From assembly GCF_028583425.1 (NCBI RefSeq), contig NC_072790.1, positions 159,458,397 through 159,522,396 on the forward strand: a stretch of DNA of 64,000 nt. Reading direction: 5' to 3'. The notes under the pieces were generated by a model, which saw nothing but the letters and a program-made list of their open reading frames with translations, had not been told where the DNA came from and searched no databases. Source of the stretch: Eublepharis macularius (lineage: Eukaryota; Chordata; Lepidosauria; Squamata; Eublepharidae). A program made the translations under genes and the position numbers. This document shows, one piece after another, positions 1-10,900 of the stretch. Each line of letters begins with the position of its first letter. Positions within the stretch are counted from its first letter, which is position 1.

Positions 1-477
1 CAGTGGAACCAGTTACTTTCCATTTCTCTCCTAATTTACTGTACCATGAACATCTGGCAAGAATGGCCAAAACTGTTTTTTCATTAGCTTATTTTTCTTT
101 TGTTCTTTCTGATTATATGTACAGTTATGAAATGTAAATGGCTGTAAATATTGTTAATAAGCAATAATTTATGGTGTTCTGTCTGCTTAAAAGATGAGTG
201 TCTGTAGTTTAAGTATACTGGGATTGTAGGCAGGGAGGGAAGACAGGATGGGCATGTTTATTTCACGCATGTTTATTTCAAGTTCATTCTGCCCTCATTA
301 ATTCTAGTGTAAAGTTCAGTAACTGAAACCTGCATGTTAGCTAGATGCATAAAACAGTGTGTAACTAATATGAAAAATAGCTGTGCATTTTTGAAAAGGT
401 TTCTTTGGAGTTCTTCATGAAATCAAGTTAGCTTCTAACATCTTATATTCTAATAGTCAAGTGTGGCTTAAATTCCA
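1..477. other. AT-rich non-coding stretch, probably SCCPDH-A intron or upstream flank
   Basis: No exon, known repeat or long open frame can be recognised here. The base composition is AT-rich and resembles the introns further on. Because the first visible SCCPDH-A exon at 4920 is internal, this stretch probably belongs to a preceding intron of the same gene; that is inference. Confidence 0.4.
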
Positions 478-830
478 CCCCCACCCCCCGATTGAGGAAT
501 GCTGTCCGTGCCTGCATACACAATACACTTTTGTTCATTCATGCCTGGCTAGTGGCTAGAGGAGGGTAGAGGAGCAGCAGCAATGCAGGCATGAACCATG
601 AGGGTGGTGGAGGCAGGTGAATGGGAGAGGAACTGCACCCACAGTTAGCTGTGGAGGCAGCAATGATACAGGTGGATGAGCGAGGGAGCATGTACCTGCT
701 GCTGAAGCAATGATGCTCCTCTCCTGTGTCCTGCCTGCTAAGGCAGCAACACTGAGAGCGGGCAGTGGAGGGTGCATGGGAGTCCTTACTGGCCACCCTG
801 GTGCCAAGACAGCAACTCTGAAGGCAGTTG
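478..830. repeat. GC-richer degenerate minisatellite-like repeat, left part
   Basis: Phrases of the type 'cagcaac-actgaga-ggcagt', 'gggtgcatgggagtccttact' and 'gggggcacaggagtctttact' recur with a spacing of roughly 70-80 bp, which suggests a degenerate tandem repeat. It continues after 3500, so the L1 at 854-3499 landed inside it. The short open frames on both strands are low-complexity products of this repeat and are not called as genes. Confidence 0.4.
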
Positions 831-1555
831 TGGGAGGGGGCACAGGAGTCTTTTTTTTTTATAAATTTTTTTTATTGGATTAGAAGTCAATATTATGCTC
901 ATTACAGTCAATTTCCTTTGTATATTCCAATTCTAACCCCCTCCCTTCCCCCCCCCTTTTGTTGACTTCCAACAGTTTTCCAACCCCTTATCCATTTTTC
1001 CCCTACTCATTTCAAACTTATTCTATTAAACATATACTTTCACTATCTTCTAAGCTTATTTATTATAACACAGTGTTATCTCTATTCCCTTTCCCACTTA
1101 GCTTATCCACTAAATATTACATTCCTGGCATATATTCTTTAATAATAATAATCTTTTATCTAATTTTTGTACTCTGTACTCTATCTTACACATTCTGATC
1201 TCATCAATATGGGACAAACAATTTGTCTCTCATTCTACATAACTTTAAATACTTCTATAAACATTATATACGTTCAATATAAGTCAATCAATTTAACTTA
1301 TACTCTATATGTTATTCTTTACTTCCTTCTACATATCTTATATTCTTATATTCATTCTATTTTAATTATATAGTTTCTCCATTATACAGTTATCTGCCAG
1401 AAATAAAATTAGTTAGTTTCTATCCTTATAATTCTTGTAATAACACCTCTAATACTTAATACTATATATAATAGTCAAATAAAATAGTTGCTTAGAATTT
1501 CTCCTTTAACTTTCCTCCCCCCGGTAAAATCACTTCCCTCTTCTTTTATTGTGTT

Positions 1556-2566
1556 TCAGTAATTTTCAAACTGCCACAGTTCTCCTCCCACCTCCCATTT
1601 TTTCACCAAATATTGTTTCAGCTTCTCCCAATCCATGTTAAACTGTCCTGGATCAAGGTCTCTCAATTTCCTTGTCATTTTGTCCATTTCCGCCATGTAC
1701 AGCAATTTATAAATCCAGTCCTCGATAGTTGGCACTTCTTGTACTTTCCACTTTTGCGCATACAAAAGTCTAGCTGCTGCTGTCATGTAAAATAACAATG
1801 TCCTGTATTGTGCTGGAATATCCTCCATTCCCAAGTTCAGTAGCAGGAGTTCTGGGTTCTTAGTAACTTGAAATTGTAAAATCTCACTTATGACTCTTAT
1901 TATTTCCCCCCAGTACTGCCTAGCTACCTCACAAGTCCGCCACATGTGATACAGAGATCCTTCATGCTTTTTACATTTCCAGCATTTATTAGACGTATTC
2001 AAATTCCCTAGCGCAATTTTCTTTGGTGTCAGATACCAACGATAAATCATTTTGTAGACGTTCTCTTTAATGTTAGTGCATGTCGTGATCTTCAACGTAT
2101 TTTTCCACAAGTATTCCCACGCTTCCATTGTTATTTCTTAATTAAAGTTTATAGCCCACTTCACCATTTGCACTTTAACTATCTCATCTTCTGTGTACCA
2201 TTTTAACAACACTTTATAAGTCTTAGAGATTTCCTTTTTGTCCTCTTGTAGGATTACCTCCTCTAATTCCGAATTCTCCATTTTTACCCCTCCCTTCGCA
2301 CAGTCCGAATTATAAAGATCTCTAATCTGTCTATATTGAAACCAATCGTAACTTGGAGACAACTCGTCTTGCGTCTTTATTCTTAGTTTAGAAAATTCTA
2401 TTCGTGTTATCTCCTTGTACGTTAAACACTGTTGTTCATTATCGACAGTTCTCGGATCTATTACTTCATAGGGAACCACCCATGAGGGAATTTCTTCCTG
2501 CAGGTAATCTCTGTACTTCTTCCAAATTGTGAAGAGGCTTCTCCGAATATAATGGTATAAAAACAT
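1556..2566 (-). pseudogene. L1 ORF2 C-terminal fragment
   Basis: Two minus-strand frames (1556-2128 and 2138-2566) carry the last third of L1 ORF2. They end in the conserved WEVGGELWQFENY tail and include the CX2C-type motif thought to bind nucleic acid. A frame change near 2130 separates them. The upstream part continues at 2900-3499 beyond the inserted palindrome. There is no endonuclease and no RT catalytic motif in this copy because of 5' truncation, so it has no activity. Confidence 0.9.
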
Positions 2567-2634
2567 AGAATCTGCTTTTAGATGGTTGTTGGGGGTTTTC
2601 CGGGCTGTATTGCCGTGGTCTTGGCATTGTAGTT

Positions 2635-2675
2635 CCTGACGTTTCGCCAGCAGCTGTGGCTGGCATCTTCAGAGG
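2635..2675 (-). ncRNA. Hammerhead-ribozyme-like motif (left arm of the palindrome)
   Basis: Read on the minus strand, the 41 bases contain CCT, the catalytic box CTGAAGA (hammerhead consensus CUGANGA), a stem II GCCAGC/GCTGGC with a CACAGCT-type loop, then GAAA, CGTC and AGG. CCT can pair with AGG as stem I. The self-complementary ACGT after GAA suggests a very short stem III that would work best as a dimer. The fold is inferred from the sequence; no cleavage data are available. Confidence 0.6.
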
Positions 2676-2760
2676 TGTAGCACCAAAAGACAGAGATCTC
2701 TCAGTGTCACTGAGAGATCTCAGTGGTGACACTGAGAGATCTCTGTCTTTTGGTGCTACA

Positions 2761-2801
2761 CCTCTGAAGATGCCAGCCACAGTTGCTGGCGAAACGTCAG
2801 G
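2761..2801 (+). ncRNA. Hammerhead-ribozyme-like motif (right arm of the palindrome)
   Basis: This is the plus-strand twin of the motif at 2635-2675, with the order CCT, CTGAAGA, stem II GCCAGC-CACAGTT-GCTGGC, GAAA, CGTC, AGG. All core positions of the hammerhead consensus are kept. It faces the first motif across the palindrome centre. Confidence 0.6.
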
Positions 2802-3522
2802 AACTACAATGCCAAGACCACGGCAATACAGCCCGGAAAACCCCCAACAACCATCGTTCTCCGGCCGTGAAAGCCTTCGACAATAAATCTGCTTTTACTT
2901 TGTCATACCACAGATATGCATGCCATCCAAATATTTTTTTATATCCTTCTAAGGCTAGTAATTTGCGATTTTTCAGCGTCATCCAGTCTTTCAACCACAC
3001 CAAACAGATTGCATCGTAGTAAAGTCTTAGATTGGGCAGTTGCATTCCACCTCTCTCTTTTACGTCCTGTAATACTTTCATTTTCACTCGAGGCTTCTTG
3101 CCTGCCCAAACAAAGTCTGATATTTTCCTCTGCCATTTTTCAAACTGCTTAGAATCCCGAATGATTGGTATTGTTTGTAACAGAAACATCACTCTTGGCA
3201 ACACATTCATCTTAACTACTGCAATTCTTCCCAACCATGACAAATTCAGTCTGTTCCATTTGATCAAATCTTGCTCTATCTGAGTCCACAATTTCTCATA
3301 ATTATTCTTGAATAGATCTATATTCTTTGCAGTCAGTTCAATTCCCAGATATTTCACCTTACTTGTTACTTCACAGTGTGTTATTTCCGTTAGTAGCTGT
3401 TGTTTTTGTTTAATCATATTTTTACATAATATCTTTGACTTTTTTTTGTTTACATAAAATCCTGCCAAATCTCCAAATTCCTTAATTTTCTCCATTACCT
3501 GGGAGGGGGCACAGGAGTCTTT

Positions 3523-3790
3523 ACTGCACCAGGACAACAGTACTGGAGGTTGTGGGGAAGGAGTTTGAACCATGGGAGCAGCTTGGGGAGGGGGGGAGGG
3601 ATAGTGAAAGTGAGAAGAAAGAATGATGGGGAAAAGTGATAGAAAAGGGGTAGGGAGGAAGAAGGGGAGAAGGAATGAATGTCAGAATGGCTGGGGGGAG
3701 AAAGGAAATGTGTGACAGAAGGGGGAGGGGTAAGAGTAACAGAAGGGCTGGGAGAGCGGGGAAGAAGCAAAGGTAGGGGGAATGGGATTC
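3523..3790. repeat. Purine-rich low-complexity continuation of the minisatellite-like region
   Basis: After the L1 target-site duplication the earlier repeat resumes and grades into a G+A-rich strand with many GGGGAGG, GAAAG and AGAAGG runs. It shows strong strand asymmetry. The minus-strand open frame here (Ser/Pro-rich) follows from composition only. Confidence 0.6.
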
Positions 3791-4919
3791 CTTCTCCCTG
3801 CTAGTTCTGTCAGGGTCCTCATTTGTTAAACATAATTTTTTTAAAAGTCTTGCTTATAAAATAGGATACATCACTTTCGCTTATTTCATTTTTATGCCTG
3901 GGCTTCTGGAATAACTGATAAAAGTGTGATAGATTGCTATGGCGTGGTGGTCTGAGATAGATTGATGCAGTAATTGAAAAGATTGAATTGCTGCGCTTCT
4001 GCAATATAAACATTTACCTTGTTATAGATCTAGTAAATCTGTTAACCACATATTGTCTAATACTGAGTATTTGAAGATTAGGAGAGAATTTAGTAGATTA
4101 ATAAATTAGATAGATCTGTTTAGAAGATTTTGTTCAGCTTAAAAACTTGGCCTCTATTTAATTGGGCAGTCAGGTATTATCTTAAGAATAATTTCTTCCT
4201 GTGTAAAAAAAGGAAGGGTGAATTCCTCTTTAGAGGTCCCTGCTATGACAAAATAGTTTTCTTCAAAAAGTTTTGTTTGCATGCAGATTGCATCTATGAA
4301 TGGCCAAAGAGCAATTGTTCTTTTCCTTTAAAGAATGTGCTGGCAATGAACACAAAATGGTGAAGGAAAACTAGCTAGCCACCTGTAGGCTAACTAGACT
4401 ACAGAAGAAAATTGCATCTACAGAAGAATCAGTGCAAGAAAGTAATATGCTTATGTCCCTTCAGCTGTCAGGAATCCCTGAGAACGACAGTGGATGGACC
4501 CCCTGGAACTTCAGTACAGACGGAAACTGAAGAACAGGTGGTGGAGTAGGGCCAGTTCCAGAGGATGCATCCATTGCCGCTTTCCAGGTGTTCCCAACAG
4601 CTAAAGAGATGTAAACATATTATTTTCTGCATTGATTCTTCCATAGATGCATTTTTCTTCTATAGACTATTTAATATCTGATGTCCTTCACCATTTGTGT
4701 GTTCATTCACTCTGTATCCCTTAGAGGAAAAGAATCATTGCCCCTTGGCAATACAGTTTACTGTACTAGAACACACACAGTCAGTCAATCAGCAAAGATG
4801 CTTTACTTGAGTGATGGCCTTATTCAAATAAATTAGATAGTTTGTACCATTTTATTATGTTTTGCGTATTGTTAGATTTTCCAAATAAATAATCAGTCTT
4901 ATTTTGTCCTATAGTACAG
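3791..4919. other. Intron sequence preceding the first visible SCCPDH-A exon
   Basis: AT-rich sequence with no recognisable repeat or open frame of note. It ends in a pyrimidine-containing acceptor directly in front of the exon at 4920. The earlier SCCPDH exons, which encode the N-terminal 100 or so residues, are not seen here and should lie before the window. Confidence 0.6.
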
Positions 4920-4995
4920 GTTTTTTGGAGTACCTGTAGTAAAAGCTTGTATTGAGAATGGTGCCAGCTGCATTGACATTAGTGGAGAACCTCAG
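4920..4995 (+). CDS. SCCPDH: SCCPDH-A exon, first in window
   Basis: Acceptor tacag before 4920 and donor GTATGT at 4996. One base completes a codon from the preceding exon, followed by 25 codons ending in ISGEPQ. This segment joins the nucleotide-binding half to the rest of the protein. Confidence 0.95.
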
Positions 4996-7900
4996 GTATG
5001 TGGTGCTTTGGGGAAAACAAGATATTAAGTCACTGGAATCTTGTTCCTAGATATTCTTACTTCTGCATCTGACTATATATATAATTTTATTGCATCCCGG
5101 TATAAGTATCCTGGAATGCTGGGAACCTGGAACAGTACATTTCCTAGCATCCATGGACTCTGATACATATTTTTGTAAGCATCATATGGTGCGTCTGGAA
5201 AGATCTGATTTAGTGCCTTGCTGTTACTCTTCTTGGTAAGTTTGGGGAAAGTGGTATGTAGTGGGTATGGTGAAGCCTGAAGTAATGATATAATCCAGGG
5301 CTAGGGGTCCAGTCCAGAGTTCAATTTATTTTGGCAGACATCTGGTTTTGATTAGATGCAGGGAAATCTGCTTATCACTAGTGTAAAAACCGTACTGTAA
5401 ACACATACTGTATGTTTATTAAAAGGATTTTAGAGTCAGATGGGGCAGTGGTAGAGGTAGCAGTGGCGACATGGGTTGTTTTTTCATGTGAAAGAGAGGG
5501 GTTGATAAATCACATGCAAATATGTAAATTTGTGTTAGACTTTGTTGAATATAGCAGCATGTAAGCACTTAATTACTGAACATTTTGGTCCTGCAATATA
5601 GAACAAATTTCTGAAACTTTGCAAAGTGGAATGTCAGTAAACATGATACAAGTAACACAGATTTGAGAGTTAGGTTTACAATTATTGTCTAAGTTTGAGG
5701 AAACAGATAAAGTACTGTCTTTTTTCATAGAATATCATTGCATTTCTTTTTTAGTTTCTGGAAGGAATATACCTGAATTATAATGACAGAGCTGCAGAAA
5801 AAGGGGTATATATTATTGGAAGCTGTGGCTTTGGCTCTATTCCAGCAGATATGGGAGTATTATACACCAGAAACAATTTGAAAGGTGACTCATACTTAAT
5901 AACTGGTATAGAAAGAGTAACAGTTTTATGACGGTTTTGAGGTTTTACATTTTTGAGCAGGAAGATTCATAGTGTGCTTGTGTACTTGCCAAAAAGCCTC
6001 TTCTGTGTTTATGTCCCACTTTTCAACCAGATAGGCTTTCTAAAGCAGTTTACAGTTAAAGTCATTGTGCTTTTAAAATTAAAGCCTATCTTTGAGATTC
6101 ACAGTTCCCTTTTTTTTTTTACAAAATGAAAGAAGCTTTGTTAAATAGTGCAGCATCTGCTGGGGCCTGGCAGAACACTGAAAATTTGGCACTGTTAGTT
6201 GGTAGAGATGATGCTGGGGAGCATCAACCCCACCTTGCTGTTGCCAGAGGCTTGCAGTATCTGGATTCCAAGGCGTTCCTGCCAGATACAGCCTCCTTCC
6301 TGGAAGTGCTTCTCAACGAAAATGCAGCACTGATTATCTTCTTCAGGAAAGCCCCGTTAGTTAGTAAGATCTGATGGAACAGATAATGCTATATAGAAAC
6401 ACAGAAACATAGAGCTGTAAAGGCGTGGAGGTCATCTAGTCCAACCCTCTGTACAGTGCAGGAAATTCAGACCTACCTCCCCATTCCTCAGCGACCCTTG
6501 CTCTATCCCCAGAGGAAAGCAGAAAACCTCCAGGATCTCTGGCCAGTCTGGCCTGGAGGAAAATTACTTCCTGACCCCAAAATGACAATCAGTATTACCC
6601 TGGGTATATAAAAATGGGTCACCAGAGCTTAGCACTGGCTAATCCCTCCGTGCCCTCCCTCTCTGAATCTGCGTACATTCATATTGAGTCATAGAATCAT
6701 CATTGCTGTCACGTGGCCATCTAGCTTCTTAAATACCTTCAAGAAAGGAGAACCCCTCTCCCACAGAAGCCTGTTCCACGGAGGAACCACTCCATCAGGA
6801 GCATCTTCCTAATGTTTAGCCCCAAACTCTTTTGCTTTAATTTTAACCGGTTATTTTTGGTGTGACCCTCTGGTGCCCCAGAAATACACTCTGCTCCATT
6901 CCCAAAGTGACAGCCCTTCAGATACTTGAAGAATTGCCGCATCTCCAGGCTAAACATAGCCAGTTCTTTCAACCTTTCTTCATAGAACTTGGTCTCCAGA
7001 TCCCTCACCATCTTTGTTGCTCTCCTTTGGACATGTTCTAGTTTGTCAACATCCTTCTTAAACTGTGGTGCCCAAAACTGAACTTGCTACTTCAAGTGAG
7101 ATCTTACCAGAGCAGAGTAAAACAATACCACCACTTTGCGTGATCTGGACAATATGCTTCTGTTGATGCAGCCTAAAATTGCATTTCTTTTTTTAGTTAC
7201 TACTAGGGGTGTGCGATTCAGGTTTCCCGCTTCGGAATTTCCTAAGTAAGCCCTGGGAAGTACCCAGTTCTGTGCCACTTGCAAGCGAGCGACATGGAAG
7301 CAGGCGCTTTAAACTGGCTTCAGCTGGCAAGCAGGGCAGCCTCCCTGCCTGCCAACTGAAGCAAGCCCTGGGAAGTGCCCGGTTCCGTGCTGCTTGCAAG
7401 AGAGCAACACGGAAGCGGGTGCTTTAAACTGGCTTCAACTGGCAAGCAGGAGAGCTTTGGAAAGCTTTGATTCGGTATTTCCAAATAGAGCCCCCCATGC
7501 TGGGCCTGATTCAGAAAACCCGAATCTTTTAAAACATTTAAATATTTTAAAATATTTAAAGACAAATTTTCCCCCATCTTATAATTATGATTTGGATTTT
7601 TCCTACCTAAATGCAGAACTTTACATTTATCTCTGTTGAAATTCATTTTGTTAGTTTTAGCCCAGTTTTCCAGCCTGTCAAGATCATCTTGTATCTTGAT
7701 TCTGTCGTCGACTGTATTTGCTACCCCTCCAAATTTAGTATCATCTGCAAATGGAGTGAGCATTTCCTCTATTCCTTCACCAAATTGTTTATAAAGATGT
7801 TGAACAACACAGGGTCCAAGACAGATCTCTGAGGCACTCCACTTGTCACTCTTCTCCAAGAGGATAAGAAACCATTTACAAGTACTCTTTGGGTGCGGTC

Positions 7901-10900
7901 TGTCAGTCAGTTAAAAATCCATCTGCCAATAGTGGAATCCAAACCACATTTTACCAACTTGTAAACAAGAATATCCTGTGGAACCTTGTGAAAAGCCTTA
8001 CTAAAACCAAGATAAACTCTGTCCACTGCATTCCCCTGATCCAACAAATTAGTAATTCATTCAAAAAAAGGAGATAAGGTTAGTCTGACATACCTTGTTC
8101 TTAAGAAACCTGTGCTGGCTCCTATAATCACAGCTGTCTGTGATATATTCTGGTGATACTCTGTGTGGGAATGAAAGAAAGGGGATAAATTTGGAAGATT
8201 TCCAGATACAAAAGTTTTTACTCCCCCATGCTGTTCCTGGGCATCCCCTGTTTCCCAAGAACAACATTTTGGGAGACGTTTGGGGTACATTGCAAGGGGG
8301 GAGGTGAGCAGGTGGAAATTTCCAGTGGATCCAACTCAAGAATTGTGGCAAGTGGAAAATCTAGGAGGATCCTTCAGTTGAAGGTTGGTGGGTTTAGCTA
8401 AGTACTTAATAGCAACAGTTTATTCAGTATGACAGTTAAGTGCAGGATCACCAATGGTACATTATGTGAATTCATCCAATTATGCTTGTAATTTTAATGT
8501 ATATTATTTTATGGTGTCAGTATATTTCATTGCCATACTATCAGTTGCTTTAATTATCTTGCTATAACTACAATTTGGTACTTCACTATGATCATACATT
8601 CAGTCTTTTTCTTAAAGGTACCTTAACTGCAGTTGAAAGTTTCCTGAACGTAAAATCTGGCCCTGAGGTTGGTTAACCATTCTCTGTCTGTCTCTCTATG
8701 CCTCGTACTGCTTCATAACTCACTGGTATCAATAGATGTTGATTTTAACTTATGCTACAGTGTGGCACAGGGTACGGTATCAAAAGCCATCTTCAAATCC
8801 ATGAAGGCAGCAGCAAGGAAGTGGTTAAGTAGTTTGACTGCCAATCAGCGCTCTACTGGTTCAAATCCCACTACCACCATGAGCTCAGTAGGTGGCCTTG
8901 AGTAAGCCACTCCTCTCAGCCCCAGCTCCCCAGCTGTATTGTGGGGATAATAATAACACTAACTTGTTCACCACGCTGGATGAGGCACTAATCTGTTTAG
9001 AAGAGCAGTATCTAAGCGCAGTTGTTGTTTGTTGATTAAAAACTGCAATGTCAAAAGATGATCTCCTGTACCAGCCCCTTGCCTAAAACTGGGCTGTTCC
9101 CTCCCCAGGGTTTTATTAGTTTCCAACCAGTCCACAGATTGATAGTAAAGAAACAAAGCAGAGCTTCCCGACCACTGATAGAAGGCTAAGCAGTATAATG
9201 ATAGGATGTCTTTAAACAAATGGAATGATGATAGGATGTCTTTAAACAAATGGAATGATTCCTGTCACATCTGGGTGAAAACATTTGCCAATATATCCTT
9301 CCACCAAGAGAATACTGGCTTTAAAAGGTTCAGGGTCAGATCTGCTCCAGGAGCCTTCTCATTCTTAATATGAGAAATAAAAAAAACTAATTTTGGATAG
9401 TCAAAACGGGGGACCACTCGATTAGTTCAGTAAGTTTGGTGTAGTGGTTAAGAGCGCGGGACTGTAATCTGGAGAGCCGGGTTTGATTCCCCACTCCTCC
9501 ACTTGAAGCCAGCTGGGTGACCTTGGGCTAGTCACGGTTCTCTGGAGCTCTCTCAGCCCCACCCACCTCACAGGGTGATTGTTGTGGGGATAATAATAAC
9601 ATACTTTGTAAACCGCTCTGAGCGGGCATTAAGTTGTCCTGAAGGCGGTATATAAATCAAATGTTGTTATTATAAATTCCAATTACTCTGATCATTGTAG
9701 ATACTGAAAGACCTCGCAAAAATATTAACAAAATGTTCCTCCCAGGTTTGTGAAGGAATATGGAATAAAAACAGATTCCTAGGATGTAAAACACAGCTAA
9801 CCAATTTTCAGAATTCATGCAGATTTCTATAATTTCTAGCTGCTCTGACTAGATTTTGCCAATTATTTAAGGCTGACTTGTTTAGTCCTGCGTATAGCTT
9901 GTCTATATGCCCTTTTCCAGAAAAGCAAAGTTTGTAAGGTAGTTGAAGAGCTAGTACGTCTATATTCCATAAGTCCCTCATAGCAGACATTTTTAGACAC
10001 TTCCACCAGGTTAAAGCAGCAATTTATTTTTGTGAATTTCAAGGCCGTATCTCAGTAAATCAGTTTAGAATAAGCATGCAGCAAGTGCGAATAAATTTGA
10101 TCTAACTTGTAACAGTTGTCTTGCACACAAAATCCTAAAGTGATGTATCTCTTAAGGGTATTACATTTATCTGAGAACATCAGAGTTCTACACAAAGTGT
10201 AGTTTTCAGATCTCTATTTTACTGGTCCCAATTTGTTATGATCTTGACAAACAGGCATCAAATGACAATTTTGGATATAGAGATTGTTAGGCGAACTTCT
10301 TAATAGAAGTAAGTCTATATAATCACTGGCAATAGCCTTCCCCACTTCAAGGTAGTTTACCAAATCCATCAAATCAGCAGAAACAAGAAAATCTATAACA
10401 CTAGCCTCCAAATTATTCAAACAAGTGAACTCCCCGTAATATACTCTCTCCTTAAGGCCATTTAAAATAATCAGTTTTCTACTATCTACAAATATGGCTA
10501 TTATCTTACCAGATAGGTTGATCTTATTATCCTTATATTATTTATAGCATCTTGTTTCCTTCATTGATATTCCCAGAGATACAGAATGGAAGACTTCTAG
10601 GTCAGTGCCAGTGCATGCATTAAAATCACCAGCAAAAATAAAAGATGCCCTGGGATGTCTACAAGTCAGACAGCGTACATAGTTGTCAAACTGATCCCAA
10701 AGAGTGAGAGTGGACTTTTTGACTCACTATGGGGGAAAGTAAACATTTATTAAGAAGCCTAAACATTTATTAAGGAGCCTATTTCAACAAGGACTGTGTT
10801 TGCCAAAGGGGGAAAATTAGGAAGTGGAGTGCTTTTAAAGTGTGATGATAATGATCAAACTAAGGAGACCCCCCTTCCCTTGCCACCATACTGAATAGCA

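Larger units (their letters stand above)
2581..2885. mobile_element. Palindromic non-autonomous retroelement with head-to-head hammerhead-like motifs
   Basis: Bases 2581-2854 form a near-perfect inverted repeat centred near 2718. It opens with GATGGTTGTTGGGGG and closes with the complement, and is followed by a 31-base tail. The element sits in L1 ORF2 and is flanked by a 12-bp target-site duplication AATCTGCTTTTA at 2569-2580 and 2886-2897. TSDs of this size fit Penelope-like retroelements. Each arm carries a hammerhead-ribozyme-like core. A related single arm lies at 41350-41447 next to a Penelope fragment, which supports the family link. It has no coding capacity. Confidence 0.75.
854..3499 (-). 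mobile_element. LINE-1 retrotransposon, 5'-truncated, C-terminal half of ORF2 plus 3' UTR
   Basis: On the minus strand this copy starts inside the L1 reverse transcriptase and runs to the ORF2 stop near 1556, followed by an AT-rich 3' UTR and an A-tail seen as the T-run at about 851-870. ORF2 shows the thumb region (KKKSKILCKN, NRLNLSWLGRIA) and the C-terminal cysteine motif CWKCKKHEGSLYHMWRTC. The translated parts match the second L1 at 49.3-51.4 kb residue by residue over long stretches. A 23-bp target-site duplication is visible at 831-853 and 3500-3522. ORF2 is interrupted by an inserted element at 2581-2885 and is not translatable as one protein. This is a dead-on-arrival L1 copy inserted into a minisatellite-like sequence. 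Confidence 0.93.

Noticed and set aside
9428..9500. Possible tRNA gene (A- and B-box)
   Set aside because: The boxes are the head of a SINE with body and tail; two more copies with the same body exist in the window and no cloverleaf with CCA-adjacent acceptor is formed.
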